From: Gyromitra esculenta | Taxonomy: Eukaryota > Ascomycota > Pezizomycetes > Pezizales > Discinaceae | Length of the DNA stretch: 64,000 nt | Assembly: GCA_038503075.1 (NCBI GenBank) | Contig: JBCAML010000007.1 | Location: 434,001 to 498,000 of the forward strand | Reading direction: 5' to 3' | Part shown: positions 11,945-30,061 of the stretch, piece after piece | Layout: each line of letters opens with the position of its first letter | How positions within the stretch are numbered: position 1 is the first letter of the stretch | The notes under the pieces: model-generated | Databases searched by the model: none | What the model was told of the DNA's origin: nothing | Seen by the model: the letters and a program-made list of their open reading frames with translations, nothing else | Made by a program: the position numbers and the translations under genes

Positions 11945-14876
11945 ATGTCCCTTCCAACGATCCTCACACCGACGTATGCAGGCGCTCCTCGCTTAATACC
12001 TAAAGGCCCTATACCTATATCGATCCCTCCACCATTACCAGCTGCTCAAACGGCACCGTTCGAAGACGATAAACGGTGGAAGCTATTTGTGACAACGAAT
12101 ACGAAAGTCATCGTCTGGGATTCTCAAGGATGCAATGCAGTATTTACGAGCAAGTCTGAAGGAATCGTGGCTGCGAAGAGGGCAAAGGATGGGTCGGTTT
12201 TAGCTATCGCAGATGCGCAGGTCGTTATGTTACATAGGATCGATGAAGAGCAGGATAAATCTTACCGATTAAAAGGAACCCAGGTAGATTCATTAAGTGG
12301 TATAGCATCAGGATAGTTAGGCTAACGTCGTTGAAGCGGTGCCGCCATTTACAATATGATCATGACTCACGTAGTCTATTTTTCACCGACGCCATCCATA
12401 ACAGCGTTCAAAGCTATTCCCTGAAAGAAAATCGAGTTGTCGATGCTGCAAAACCGCATCCATCTCCAATTACAGCTTTCACCATTTCTTCAGATTCAAA
12501 CCTTGTCCTCTCTTGTTCCGCCGATCCTCCAATAATCCAGATTCACAACCGCCTTATGGCAACCACCATTTCAATTGCACCTCGCAGTTCATCCAAGCCG
12601 GTAGTGAGCTGTACTTTCCATCCTACCAGAAAAAATATTTTCGTCCTAGCGTTCGGTGATGGTGTTCTCGCCGCATACGACTACAGCAAAATCTCAGGGG
12701 GTAGTAAAGCTAAGAAGGATGGAAAGGTTGGCATTGGCCGTGGGGGTACGAAGGAGATACATGCTTTCCGGCATCTACATGACCCGAGCATTGCTGGGTC
12801 GTCGGGGATTACAGGTGTACAGTTTGTCCCAGGGTATCGGAGCAGAGCAGTGACCGTTGGGGAGGATGGGAGATCGTTTTTAGTTGACTTTGAGATGAGA
12901 GATACGTTAGGAAGCTGGCACATGGGTGCTCCTGCAACAAGTTTAACCATAAGACCTGTCGTAAAAAATAGCAACTCTAATCATGGAGATGATCTGGGTG
13001 GGTGTATGATTGCTGTAGGAACTATTCATGGGAAATGCTATGTCTATGATGGGAACGGCAATAAGGTTGGCGAGCAATCGATGGATGTTGAGGGTGGCAA
13101 AGTCTTGGATGTGGAGTGGGTTAGTAGTTTTTGCAGCTCTGTGTTCCTAATGTTGGTGCTGATGTCGAACAGGTGTCTGGCGAGATTTATCCTCCTTCAA
13201 GCATGAGCGATGATGCTCACGGATCAGACTCTCCTTTGCCGTATGCAAAACCACCTCCTTCCGGGGAAAGCCAACAAATCGCCACGAATCTACAACGCGC
13301 GGTTACTGCCGAAAACCTTAAACCTCTAAAAACAGCGGGTAAGTCGGCAAGACGAGAGATCGATCCGGCAACAAGTCCTGAATGGTTAGCAGTTAAAGAG
13401 ACGGTCGACCAGGGATATATGATGCTGTTCAGCCCAGTAAAGAAGAAGCCGAAAAGGCTAGAGAAAGCGGTCTCGCTGGTGGGAGATAAAAGCACAGAGA
13501 CCGATAAAGTTTTAGATCCGAAAATAAGGGCGTTCGAGAAGGAGGCCCAAAGGAGTGTTATCAGTGCGCCATCTCTGTGGAATGAATCGACGAATAAGCG
13601 TACCCAGCAGGAAAATATGAGCAAAGAAGAACGTAATCAAATCAGCAAGTCTCAATATCAGCCTCAAGCAAATACGGTCGTACCTCCAGCGGAACGAGAA
13701 CCACCTTTCCAGAATAGGCTGCTCCCATCACTAGAAAATTCAGCACGAAGCAACAGTAGCAATTCTTCCTCTTCTCTAGCGCTTCATCGTATTTCATCAG
13801 TACCTTCCGATACCATCAAAACAAGCGATAAAACCAGTGATGGAAAGCTACTCAGTCAGATCCGCTCGGTAAGAGCTAAGGTAGAAGGAGACAAAGCCAC
13901 CAGGGGCAACTTATCAATATTCGCACCTTACATGTCCACTAAGATCAAGACCTCCGCTATGGTTAGATCTGGAGTAGTTACGAGGAAAACTATAGTATCT
14001 AGCTCACCCCAAGAAAAAATCATTAGTCCTCGGTTGCCAGTTCTAGATGGAAATACAGCTGGGGAGCGAGTCGATGGCAGTGGTGATGAGAAAGAGAGTA
14101 CACTAAGGGCAGGAGAACTACAGGAAGAGGGAGAAGGAGAACTGCCAAGCAATGAAGAGGTGGCAGAATCGGATGTTTCATTCGACGGCGACATCTGGTT
14201 AGTCGATGAAAACCCCTCAAAAAGTCGAAAAAGGAAGAATTCCCTTCCTTCAGACGATCTGCCTTCCTCTAGCATCAATAGTGGCACCGGGGAGAGGATA
14301 TCCTCAAGAACAACTTCCAAGGCTGGATCTTCGAAGAGTAGGAAAACAGTGTCTTGGGACAATGGACTCGACCGTCATAACAATATCGATCATAGCACCT
14401 TCTTCACCCATGAGGCGGAACTCCCATCTAGCCCTCAGTTTGACGCTAGCAGCGAGCGTTCCTGGCTATCCCCGAACGCTATCGTTACCCGTACAAGAAC
14501 ATCTTTAGTCTCCACTACACCACTAGCGGGTTTGTCGGCCAAGAGATCAAATAACGTGAACAATCTCTATCTTTCCGGTGCTATTAATTCCTCGGAAGAA
14601 TATTCCTTCCACACTCCCAAGGAAGTGACTTCTAGTGAGGCTGGCGGGGGGGTTGGATTAGATCCTGCACTTAAGAATGCTCTAATGGAGATGCAGATGA
14701 TGTTTAAGGCAGAGGTGAGAAGTATGCAGGCTGAGATGGCGAAGAAATTCCAAGTGCAGATGAGTGTTTTAGAGGGCTTAAAGAGCGAAATGAATATGGT
14801 TAGAGCGGAGAATGGGGAGTTGAGAAATCAGCTATCTGAACTGAGCAACAGAGAGAAGACGAAAAGACATCAATGA
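11945..14876 (+). CDS. WD40 plus C-terminal coiled-coil protein, NEDD1/GCP-WD-like
   Basis: Exons 11945-12283, 12337-13119 and 13173-14876 give 941 residues. Exons 1 and 2 encode a WD40-type beta-propeller, with segments such as WKLFVTTNTKVIVWD and repeated blades ending in aromatic-aspartate motifs. Exon 3 is a long disordered Ser/Lys-rich linker ending in a predicted coiled coil (about 14665-14870) with MQAEMAKKFQVQ then AENGELRNQL. In animals and plants, NEDD1 has the same order (propeller, linker, C-terminal helix) and recruits the gamma-tubulin ring complex. The spacing LQxEMxxxFQxQ then ReEN resembles what I remember of its gamma-tubulin-binding helix. The assignment is inference. Intron 1 (12284-12336) ends in a less usual AAG acceptor, but a CTAAC branch point lies 12 bases upstream and only this junction keeps frame. 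The start could also be 11873. Confidence 0.7.
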
Positions 14877-15233
14877 TTGGATTGGGGGGCCTTTTCTTAT
14901 TTAGCTCTTTTTCTGTTATTTCTTTTGTTCAAGCGAAGCATAGCGACGGGGTGGCATAAGAAGCGTGGCGTTAATTTCTTTTGTTGTGTTTTTGTTATTA
15001 TTATTGGGGGCTAAATGCCCATATTTGCCTTCACCACTACTCTACATGTATGTACTTCAGTTATTATGGTAACTTATTATGCCAAGACATTTGCAGATGT
15101 GATAAGATAAGATGGAGGGGTTTGATTTCCCCACCAAACTAGCAACCTCATCCGAAAACACAAGTCCTAGTTGGCTTCTTCTCTGTGATAGCTCCCGCTT
15201 CCCATCGCTGAAAATAGGTCAAAATTCCCCAAC
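14877..15233. other. Short spacer between NEDD1-like gene and PBDC1
   Basis: A 357 bp region between two same-strand genes. It is T-rich after the upstream stop, consistent with a 3' untranslated region. It has one TACATGTA at 15043-15050. No open frame of interest. Confidence 0.4.
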
Positions 15234-16148
15234 ATGTCCGTACCAACCACCTTTAAGGCTGAGGAGGCCCAAAATTTCGAGGATGTCCGTTTCACTCTCC
15301 CAATTCTCACCCTTGTCTACTTGTTGAACCTTAGCTAACAAATTCATTGAAGATCGAAAAACAATTCGCTGTCAAAGGTAACTAATTATTTCCATACACC
15401 TAATGCGCTTTACGCATAATATCAACTGAACGATTCCTTTGCATCTCTTCTTGTGCAGCTGTTATTCACGCCCAAACCTACTGGTCCATCCTAGAGCGAC
15501 GCAAGGGCAGCGAGCTGCGACTGACGCGCATGGATCAGGAGATTTACGACCATTTGATGGAAGTGTTCCCGGATTTTGATCCAGCGGTACCACTGAATGA
15601 GGAAGAGATGAAAAATAAGGTAGGGAAGGAGAAATGGAGGGCTTTCATGATGAAATATGAGAAGACGGTGCGTTATTCCTGTGCTTGGCTGAAAATAATG
15701 GCGATATAGATGGACTAAGCGGATTTTTTTGGTTTCTTAGGTTGATGACTATAACTTTGGGACATTACTACGAACGGCAGCGAACGTGGAGTACGAGAAG
15801 GATACAACAATTTTCGGTCAGTAGAGCTAGAGTAATTTTTCAAGGGGTAGTAAATTTTTAGCTGACGACTTAAAACTCTTTCGTATTTTCTGTGGTCCAG
15901 TACCTAGAATGCAGGTAAGTCATCGGATGTCTTTATTACCACTATTTTTTTTATTGGGAATTTATGCTGATACGTTAAATATTTAGTTCTACGCCATTGA
16001 GATCATCAGGTTAGCTCGACTGTGTACTTCTAAACTAGTCAGATGAACTAACGATCCCTCTAGGAATCGCCACGGACTCAATGATTGGATAAAGGAAAAA
16101 CAAGATAAAGAAGATGCGGAAAAAGAAGCAGCGAAGACGTCCGAGTAG
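15234..16148 (+). CDS. PBDC1 / Ypl225w-type eEF1A biogenesis chaperone
   Basis: A small gene in seven exons: 15234-15284, 15353-15377, 15459-15667, 15741-15816, 15901-15914, 15987-16009 and 16064-16148. They encode 160 residues and the phases all agree. Recognisable segments are AVIHAQTYWSILE, LTRMDQEIYDHLMEVFPDF and MKYEKTVDDYNFGTLLR, characteristic of the PBDC1 (formerly polysaccharide biosynthesis domain containing 1) family. Yeast Ypl225w has about 146 residues and is reported as a ribosome-associated chaperone for newly made eEF1A. The sequence itself shows only family membership. The tail is a charged Lys/Glu helix. Exon 5 is only 14 bases and is bounded by a good CAG acceptor and a GTAAGT donor. 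Because no single exon is long, ORF-based gene finding would miss this gene. Confidence 0.88.
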
Positions 16149-18160
16149 GTAGAAAAAGCTGAACAGAGATCACCCGATGGACGATTTACACCATATTTAG
16201 GGTGGCTTGTTTTTTTTGAGTTAAAAATTGGGAAGCTTTGGACTGTGAATAGTAAAAGATCCTTACGTGAATACATTATTTTTAAAATAGTACTTAGGTA
16301 AATGCCAACGAGTAAAATTTATTGTTAGATATATGGTATATATCTATAGGCTTCCTAGTGTTTCATTGGCACATCATTCATCGGGGTACCGATATCAGTT
16401 CGGACAACAGTCTCACCTGCTAATGGGGGTTGCTCGGGCCGATCTATTCGGCGCCCAAAGAACCCCCCCCCCATAAACCTGTTTTCATATGACTCCGTAG
16501 GGAGTATATGTATATGGGGCTCTATGCCCGTTTTTCCATTCTCTTTTCTCTTCACTACTTTTCTCGGTACCATATATCATAGATCTATTCATTCTATTCA
16601 ACATTTATCACTTTAAGCGGATGAGTGACTTTTCGTGATTGCAGGGCTGTGTAGAGAAATGAAGGGACAAAACAGCACAAAAACACATGTTCTGAAGGTA
16701 TGTAGGTGTTAGACTTTAGAGGAGCAATATAGAACTTAGGAAATCGCTAAGGGAATAGCACATAATCTGGGTAGACCTCGCCCTACACAAAGTAATATCT
16801 GGTATCGCTCCCTTCCCAAGGTTCCACAAAATCCCTGCATAACATGAGCATATGTAACTAAGCGTCCAAGGTTCCCCGCAATATCGACTCTAAGTCGGGG
16901 AAAGGTAGGCTCATTTTCATCCCCTGCCAGGCTGCTGCCCTGCGATACGCAGCAAGCCGTGCGAGAAGGGTTGGACGTGAGTCTAAACGAAAGGTTATAA
17001 AATGTTCTACTCCACGACTCGCAGTATGCTAAGTCTATAGGGTGGTGAGAACCTTAGCTTTAAATAATCACTGAGGACAGCTGCTTCGAACCATTTTACA
17101 CTCACCTAGATCTTTTTTTATAAAATGCCCTATAAACTCTTAAGGCGTGTCTTTGACCTATGTTTTCCCAGGCTATATCCATCCTCACGGGTTACCGAGT
17201 GTGCATCTTTGGGGAATACCCAAGATTTAGAACGTGGGTCTACTTAATTACGTATGTACTAAGGGTGCTGGGGTAAGTCTGTCGCTAGGTGGCGATGCAG
17301 CCTTTCTCTTGAGGGGCCTAAGCTTGCCTGAATCTCCGGATTTTACCAACTAACATAGACTGATACCTAGTGCATAACATACTTCACTTATTAGAAGGCC
17401 TTATCAGGGCTCGCTGAGAGCTGTGGACTGAGAGGAAAGGTTGTTTTCTCTTACTCGCACCGCCGCCTGGTGACAGACTTATCCCGATACCCGTAGTACT
17501 AACACAATTTATCATGTGGGGTACTTCCAGCGCACTAGACTCATATGCATGCAGTGCATCCTTGCTCGCATGTTCCCTTGATCGGCGGTTCCACGGCCCG
17601 TCAAGTACCAAAAGCAGTAAGGATATACCGTTTAAGCTTTGATAGCCGAGATATATTGTTCCGCAACAGCTTCTTATCTTATGGGACAGTTCTCGGTGTA
17701 TATTAAACGCAAGAACTCGCTCTCTAGTTTGATGGTGGTCGGTTCGGTTTTTACGAATAGGAATGTATACTCTAACGCTATGACTTTAATGTCAGAGTTA
17801 GCATGTAGTTAAATAGTGGCGTTTCCCGCCCATCCAGCTACGGAAGGTTATATTCTAATCCGCAATCAGCGGAATCTCTCCAGCATTGCTTGTGGGGCTT
17901 GTGGGACCTGCCTACAAAATTCCCGTGTGTTACGGGGAGCGTGGTCTTGACATTAGGCATCGGAATTCTTTCAACCGCAAAAAAGGATGTCTCACTAGGA
18001 CAAGGAACCAGAACTCTAGGCCTATCGATTCAACCCCCTCTTCTCCATCTTTTGATCTCCAAGCTATTGAACTTTGTCAACCCTTCCACCGTTCAGCTTC
18101 ATCGGCTGCGACTATCCCGCAGTTATTCCTTAGGTCCAGCGCTGTCAACATAGAAATATA
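16149..18160. other. Gene-poor 2 kb before the SLC35-like gene
   Basis: I see no convincing gene. Two overlapping open frames at 17886-18161 lack family features and probably belong to the promoter and leader of the transporter starting at 18161. A C-run occurs near 16463. No inverted-repeat element was recognised here. Confidence 0.35.
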
Positions 18161-19415
18161 ATGTCAAAAATCCCAAAAGAGTTATTATCTGACCTTGAAG
18201 CTCAGAAGACCTCTTTGGGCTATGGGGGCGACTTAAAAGATGCTGGTATCCAACTCAGGGTAGAAGAGCTATTTGAGAAATCTACTACTACTTCAGCTCG
18301 GGACGACGCAATCAAAACATCCCAGACATCTAGCCAAACATCCTTTCTCGTTTGGACCATTATAAACACACTCGCTACTATTGGCATTGTAAAATATCCT
18401 TTTCTAAAATTTCTAATATAGGGAAGGGCTATCATACTACAATAACCTCAGCTAACCAAGACGCTATTTCAGGTCTTCACAAACAAGAAGATATTCGATG
18501 ATCCATCCTTCAAATCTATGCAAACTTCTTTTGCAGCCTTCCATTTCGCCTGCACAAGTCTCACCCTCTACGTTATATCTCGTCCCTCCCTAGCTTTCTT
18601 CGTGCCAAATCGATGTGGCTTCGTGGAAATTCTTCCACTATCCTTTGCAATGTGCTTCAACGTCATTTTACCTAATCTTTCGTTGGCATATTCTTCGATT
18701 ATGTTTTACCAGATTGCACGCATTCTCCTCACTCCATTCGTTGCATTTATCAACTTAGTTTTTTACGGCATCTCCATCCCGAAAAATGCAGCTCTATCCT
18801 TGGTTCCGGTTTGCTTGGGGGTCGGAATTGTCTCCTACTATGATACGCGGAGCTCTACTTTTGAGAAAGAAGCAAAAGCCACGACATTAGCGGGCGTTAT
18901 ATTTGCATTCACGGGAGTAATTGCAAGTTCGCTGTACACCGTCTGGATCGGAACATATCACCGGAAGCTCAACATGAGCTCAATGCAACTATTATTTAAC
19001 CAAGCACCTATATCAAGCTTCCTACTCCTATTCGTCGCACCGCTCGCGGATAAAATCCCGGTATTTGTAGACGTGCCCGTAAACCGGTGGCTCATGATCG
19101 GCGTGTCGGGGGTATTTGCAAGCCTGATTAATTTGTCTCAATTTTTTATTATCGCTGGCGCAGGAGCTGTGAGTAGCACAGTTGTGGGTCATGCGAAGAC
19201 TTGTTCAATTGTTATTCTGGGCTGGATGTGTAGTGGGAGGAGTATATCTGACAAAAGCTTATTGGGTAAGTTCATTACTCCCCCCCGGGATCGGTTTTTT
19301 TTTTAAAAAAAAAAACTAGCTAATCTTAACGGCTTTTAAAACATATGTAGGTATAATGTTGGCTATTGGAGGAATAATTTTGTATTCAATCGCTGTTACT
19401 AAGCCCCGAAGATAA
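18161..19415 (+). CDS. SLC35E3-like nucleotide-sugar/triose-phosphate family transporter
   Basis: Exons 18161-18388, 18473-19265 and 19351-19415 give 361 residues. A hydrophilic N-terminus of about 58 residues is followed by roughly ten hydrophobic segments. Exon 2 opens with VFTNKKIFDDPSF, the VxxNKxxF hallmark of the DMT/TPT group, followed by FAAFHFACTSLTLY and LPNLSLAYSSIMFYQIARIL. The C-terminus ends in TKPRR. Members sit in Golgi, ER or other internal membranes. The substrate of the E3 subgroup is not established, so I name none. Intron 2 contains a T-run followed directly by an A-run near 19297-19315. The gene converges on the MFS gene to the right. Confidence 0.85.
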
Positions 19416-20323
19416 ACGCGGGATCCCTCAACCTTCTTTTCCGAATTTCACGCGCTCACCGTACATATCCGTTTCAACTATGCTTTCTTAAGGCTTACGC
19501 GGGGGGTTTGTTTTAGTTATGTATAGACCAATAAAAAATTGAGTAAATTCATATTTTTATACGTGGAGCAGTAGAACGATGAGGATAGGCTATCTTGTAG
19601 TACATGTCTACTCTAGTAGCACATCTACACATCTCATCGCCTATTTAGGACTAAATAATCATGTGAGAGTAATGGAAATGAATTATGATAATGATTACTA
19701 GTTCGAGCATCGATAACTAGGATCTTGAGCAAGGCAAACTTGTCTTTTTGGTCTTGCACAAGCTAATTAAGCGGTCAAGCAGCCGCCGTAAACAATTGCA
19801 AGCTTGTGCAGTAATAAGACTACACACCAATCCCGATATGGTCTGGTGCAAGGCAATGCACTATTTCTGGTGGAAAAAATATGTACATACGTGGAATTAA
19901 TTAGAAAGTGGGTGGTTTTTTTTTTTTAAAAAAAAGCTGTGAACTAATTAGGTGCATAGATTTTTGCTCCCTTAAGACGTACTATGGAAGTGATTCTCCT
20001 ATCTAGCTTCTCATTATTTCGTATCGTGGAATTTGACCGACTTTTTTCACTGTTCACCGTATATATGGGAACAGATGAAATCGAGAGTTCAGTGATAGCT
20101 CACGTCCTTCCTTTAAGTACATGTATCTTCTGTTTTTAATTTAATTAATTTTATATTCGAGATAGGTAACTAATCAATTTTGATCTACAGTGATTCCTAA
20201 CAAAATAGTAGATTCTCTAAGTGAACTTGACTATCACCCCATGCAACTTCGTGCAATCGTACCCAGATATACCAATTTTCATCCTAAGCACATTCGACCC
20301 TAAAGCCATTTAGGCAAATAGAT
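19416..20323. other. Convergent intergenic region with an imperfect hairpin
   Basis: 3' flanks of two convergent genes. An imperfect inverted repeat spans about 19751-19825, with arms GTCTTGCACAAGCT and its near complement and a GC-rich loop, enough for a stem-loop. A T-run followed by an A-run lies near 19918-19936. TACATGTA is at 20118-20125. No gene seen. Confidence 0.4.
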
Positions 20324-22389
20324 TTACCTTCCTAGACTCCTTGCTTTGATAAAAAGACTTGCTATCACTGCACAAATAGCAAAGCATAGTCCCAAAACGA
20401 AAGCCTAACGTAATACATCATAGGTTAATAATTGTTGTGATAGGTAAAAAAAAAAAGGCTGAGGCATTAAACTTACAGAATGCACGGCATTCTCATACGA
20501 CGTCACTACAATTTCTCGGGTCCCTGGAGGAAGCTCGTTGATATATTTGAGCGATTGTCTAACCTTCCTTACAATCTTTTAAAATAGAATTAGCGACTAT
20601 CTAGCAATTGATGGGGGAAACAATTTACTTCTTCTGCATCAGTTCCGTTCAGAGTACGACTCAGCTCTCTTCGAAGGCTTCCCTGTACCAACATAGAACT
20701 GGCACTAACACCTGTAACCATCCCTAATGCTCTGAAAAGGTAGGTCACCGCAGTAGCAACGGCCTGCTCTTCGTTTCCGGCTGCAGCAATGACAGCTATC
20801 AATGTAGTTGTAACTCCAGTACCATTCCCAAGTCCCATCATTACTAAACCCATAGAGATGGCAAAAGTAGAAGTTTTCATAGCTCCGGTAAAAAGTAGTA
20901 TTGGGATAAATCCTAGTGCGAAAAGACCGTACGCATAAATAGTGAGAGTTTTGTACTTTCCAGTCTTCTGCATCATAATTCCACCAAAAAGAGATCCCGA
21001 GACGCCTCCAGCTATAGCTGGGACGAGATGCAGGCCAGCCTCTCCAGCAGAAAGGGATGCAACAGCTTGATAGTACAATGGAATGTAAAACAAGGTTGCC
21101 ATATATCCCGCAAATGAGAAGAAATTGGCCATACAACTTGAAAGGATAGTCCTTTCCTTTACAATGTGCGGTGGCGCAAATGGTTCTGCGGCGATGTAAC
21201 CTTCGACATAGACAAAAGTTAAAAATGCTCCCAGGGAAAGGGCGAGAGCACCCAGAACGATTGGGTCACTGAATGAAACATTTCCTCCTCGGTCTAGGCC
21301 GATAAGAAGTGAGAAGACGGCACATACGAGGATCGCCGCCCCGAGAAAATCCACACGTTTGAATTGGGTGCGGATGCTTGTTTCAATAGACGTTGCAGGA
21401 AGATAGAGCGCAAAGTAGACCACAATGATCGCAACCCAGGTCACAGGAACCTGCAGAAGGAAAGCCCTGTAGTAAAGTCAGTACCCAAAGAATATAAGAT
21501 AGAAAGGATTATATTCCTACCATCGCCAACCTATGGTGTCCGCCATCATGCCTCCTTTAAACAGATATTAGTTATTTGCTTGTTCCTGGGCGGGTTACAG
21601 GTATCATACCCAAGGGAGCTCCGATTGCAGCACCAGTTGCAAACACGATATTTAGTAATCCTTGGTATGTGCCACGCGATCTCAAAGATACGATATCGCT
21701 CATCAAAATTGAAGCAACGGTCGTCATCCCTCCACCTCCAATCCCGGCGAATGCCTGCGAAAATCGTGAATGTCAGTCATAGATACGAGCATGTCATATC
21801 ATGTGTTTTTGCGACCTACCCTTGCAGCTATCAACTCATTCATAGATCTTGCCATACCACACCCCAAGCATCCGATTCCGAAGATAACGTAGGAAGAGAG
21901 AAGTGCAGCTTTACGCCCAAATATATCGCTCAGCTTTCCGTATAAGGGCTGAAAGCTTGTCGTCGTCAGGAGATACCTGTTGTACCTCTAGCTTATTAGA
22001 ATTATGATTCAGAAAATGATTGAAGAATGCGAATATATGCGAGAGAAAAATACATACGCAGTGGCAATCCATGAAGTCCTGTTCAACTCCTTCATCTCGG
22101 TTCCGATTGCGCCATAAGACGATACTACAATCGTATTATCCATAGCTGCCAGAAAAATCTGAAAACTTATTAGCCTCATGCTTCACTTCCATAAGATATT
22201 GAGGGACTATACTCCGATAGCCATGGCAGGAATTATGACACTGAGTTTGACGCCTGGTATTTTGGGCCCATCAACTACGGCTTCAGGGTCCTTGTTGGAA
22301 TTTACTTCTGTGACTGAGTTCACAAGGGTTTTCGAGATAGCCGGATCATCGTTCCCTGCAAGTAGCGGCGTTCTTTCGTTGCTCCGCAT
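20324..22389 (-). CDS. Major facilitator transporter, 14-TM (DHA2), Fnx1/Vba-like
   Basis: Eight exons: 22389-22213, 22158-22058, 21976-21820, 21754-21610, 21554-21521, 21466-20629, 20575-20477 and 20404-20324. They encode 543 residues with consistent phases. The N-terminal half has the MFS A-motif region PLYGKLSDIFGRKAAL and the early helix LAAMDNTIVVSS typical of drug:H+ antiporter family 2. About 14 hydrophobic segments follow. Relatives in yeasts (Vba proteins, S. pombe Fnx1) move basic amino acids or drugs at the vacuole. The 50-residue cytosolic N-terminus carries ERTPLL, a match to the [DE]xxxL[LI] sorting signal, consistent with a vacuolar location. The substrate is unknown. The start at 22389 is the first Met in frame. 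Confidence 0.87.
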
Positions 22390-22995
22390 GATTTCGTTGT
22401 TCGGTCTGTCGCGTACTTTACCTGGAGACTGAGTACGTAGCCGTAAAGACGTGAGTTGGTGGTAGGTAGAAGTAAGCTCAGCCCCAAAAGATTAGATATC
22501 AACATCCGCTTAGAGAGCCCGGCCAGGATAGGATGTGATCGTTCCTGAATTGTCAAGGTCGCTTGTGAGACAACAGCTCTACATGAAGATCATCGCAGCA
22601 CAACGTTACGGCCGGTTTTATACATGTAGTAACCTGCTGCCTACTCTTGGCATCTATCTGGTATTTTATATCTGTATTTATACGGAATCACTAGGCTCAT
22701 AACCTGAGTATAAAACTTTTTATTCTAAGTGGACAATCAGCCTACCCCTTAAGAAAGAGGGCCGCCGTATATACGTATGTATATATGTGTAGCTATAATA
22801 AAGGAAACCGAATAGCGATGGTCAATCGATGAAAAATAGAACAAGTATATAATAAGGACAAAGCAAAAATTAATTTCCCAAACGAGGCCTATCGTTATAA
22901 AGGCTCTCAATTAACAATGGGAGAACCCTGGCACTTTAAACATGTAATAAACACAAAAAGAATCTAAAATATAGGATACAGGCTTTTATGTTTAG
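22390..22995. promoter_or_regulatory. MFS promoter region / ABC transporter 3' flank
   Basis: About 600 bp between the stop of the ABC transporter gene and the start of the MFS gene, both on the minus strand. TACATGTA lies at 22621-22628. AT-rich sequence at 22760-22920 probably belongs to the 3' flank of the ABC gene. No additional gene. Confidence 0.35.
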
Positions 22996-29287
<6,292 letters not shown>

Positions 29288-29602
29288 ATCGCCGTCCCCA
29301 ATACGGTAGCGAAACAGGCATGTTGGTCTAGTGCCTAGAATACTGGGTCAGCCTGCATTGTTGCAGTAGCACTTTCCTACTTTAGCAAAGGCCCAAGATG
29401 ATGAAAAGTCTTATTTCACAGACGGCACAGATTTTTCCCTCCTTGATAGAGATTCACCACATACGAAGAGTCGGATATTAGCAAAAGCATATGCAAGGGA
29501 TCTATAGCATCAGAAGATACGGATTACTACAAAGCAGAACCAATTTATTTGCTCCGACTTAAGACACTAGAAACCTATTAATATTTCTCTCGGGGTTTAG
29601 CG
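29288..29602. other. Short spacer upstream of the ABC transporter
   Basis: About 315 bp between the possible first ABC transporter exon and the end of an uncertain open frame. Presumably promoter. Nothing specific recognised. Confidence 0.3.
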
Positions 29603-29980
29603 TCAGTAGACTTGGTTCCGATTGCAAACGGCAAAGTTAATATCTCCGAACCAACTATCCATATCTATCGCATGGGTATGCTCACACCGCAGACTATTTA
29701 CGGTATCATCTACCGTGCCGACTGATTGGGCAGGTTGAAGACAAGCGCCACCATTCACGAAATTATAAGTATAATTTAAATAATCCTGTGATGTTGCTAT
29801 ATGCCTGCATCCCATGCGGCTCAAAATGACTGCGTTAAAGTACACCTTTGTATCAAGCGAGGAGTTATAACCGGAGACATAAGCATTGGATGAGCAAACC
29901 CACCAACTTGTTGGCTTGATTGCCATTGAGATACGAACCACACTGGGTATTATTTTCACGCCGTATTTTGAGGCCCAGAT
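29603..29980 (-). CDS. Uncertain partial gene, Cys-containing C-terminal exon
   Basis: An open exon of about 125 residues follows a plausible acceptor (CTGTAG at 29986-29981) and ends in NRNQVY then stop. It begins IWASKYGVKIIPSVV and contains five cysteines, several Asn-x-Ser/Thr sites and Trp pairs (TSWWVC), which would suit a secreted domain. I recognise no family and could not find a first exon with a start codon. The upstream region overlaps, on the opposite strand, the candidate secreted-protein gene at 30062. It may be a gene fragment. Confidence 0.28.
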   Translation of the reverse strand: MWASKYGVKIIPSVVRISMAIKPTSWWVCSSNAYVSGYNSSLDTKVYFNAVILSRMGCRHIATSQDYLNYTYNFVNGGACLQPAQSVGTVDDTVNSLRCEHTHAIDMDSWFGDINFAVCNRNQVY

Positions 29981-30061
29981 CTACAGTTCACCCCCCCGGC
30001 AATATCTTTAAGTCGCTCTCTGATGGTATACCACTGATTTAATCATCATTACACCTCTCAG

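Noticed and set aside
12284..12336. Frameshift or broken gene between exons 1 and 2 of the NEDD1-like gene
   Set aside because: An intron with a CTAAC branch point and an AAG acceptor restores the frame exactly, so no disruption is needed.
17886..18161. Open frames just before the SLC35-like gene as an N-terminal extension
   Set aside because: They are not in a frame that joins the transporter start, and the family normally begins with a short cytosolic tail such as the one at 18161.
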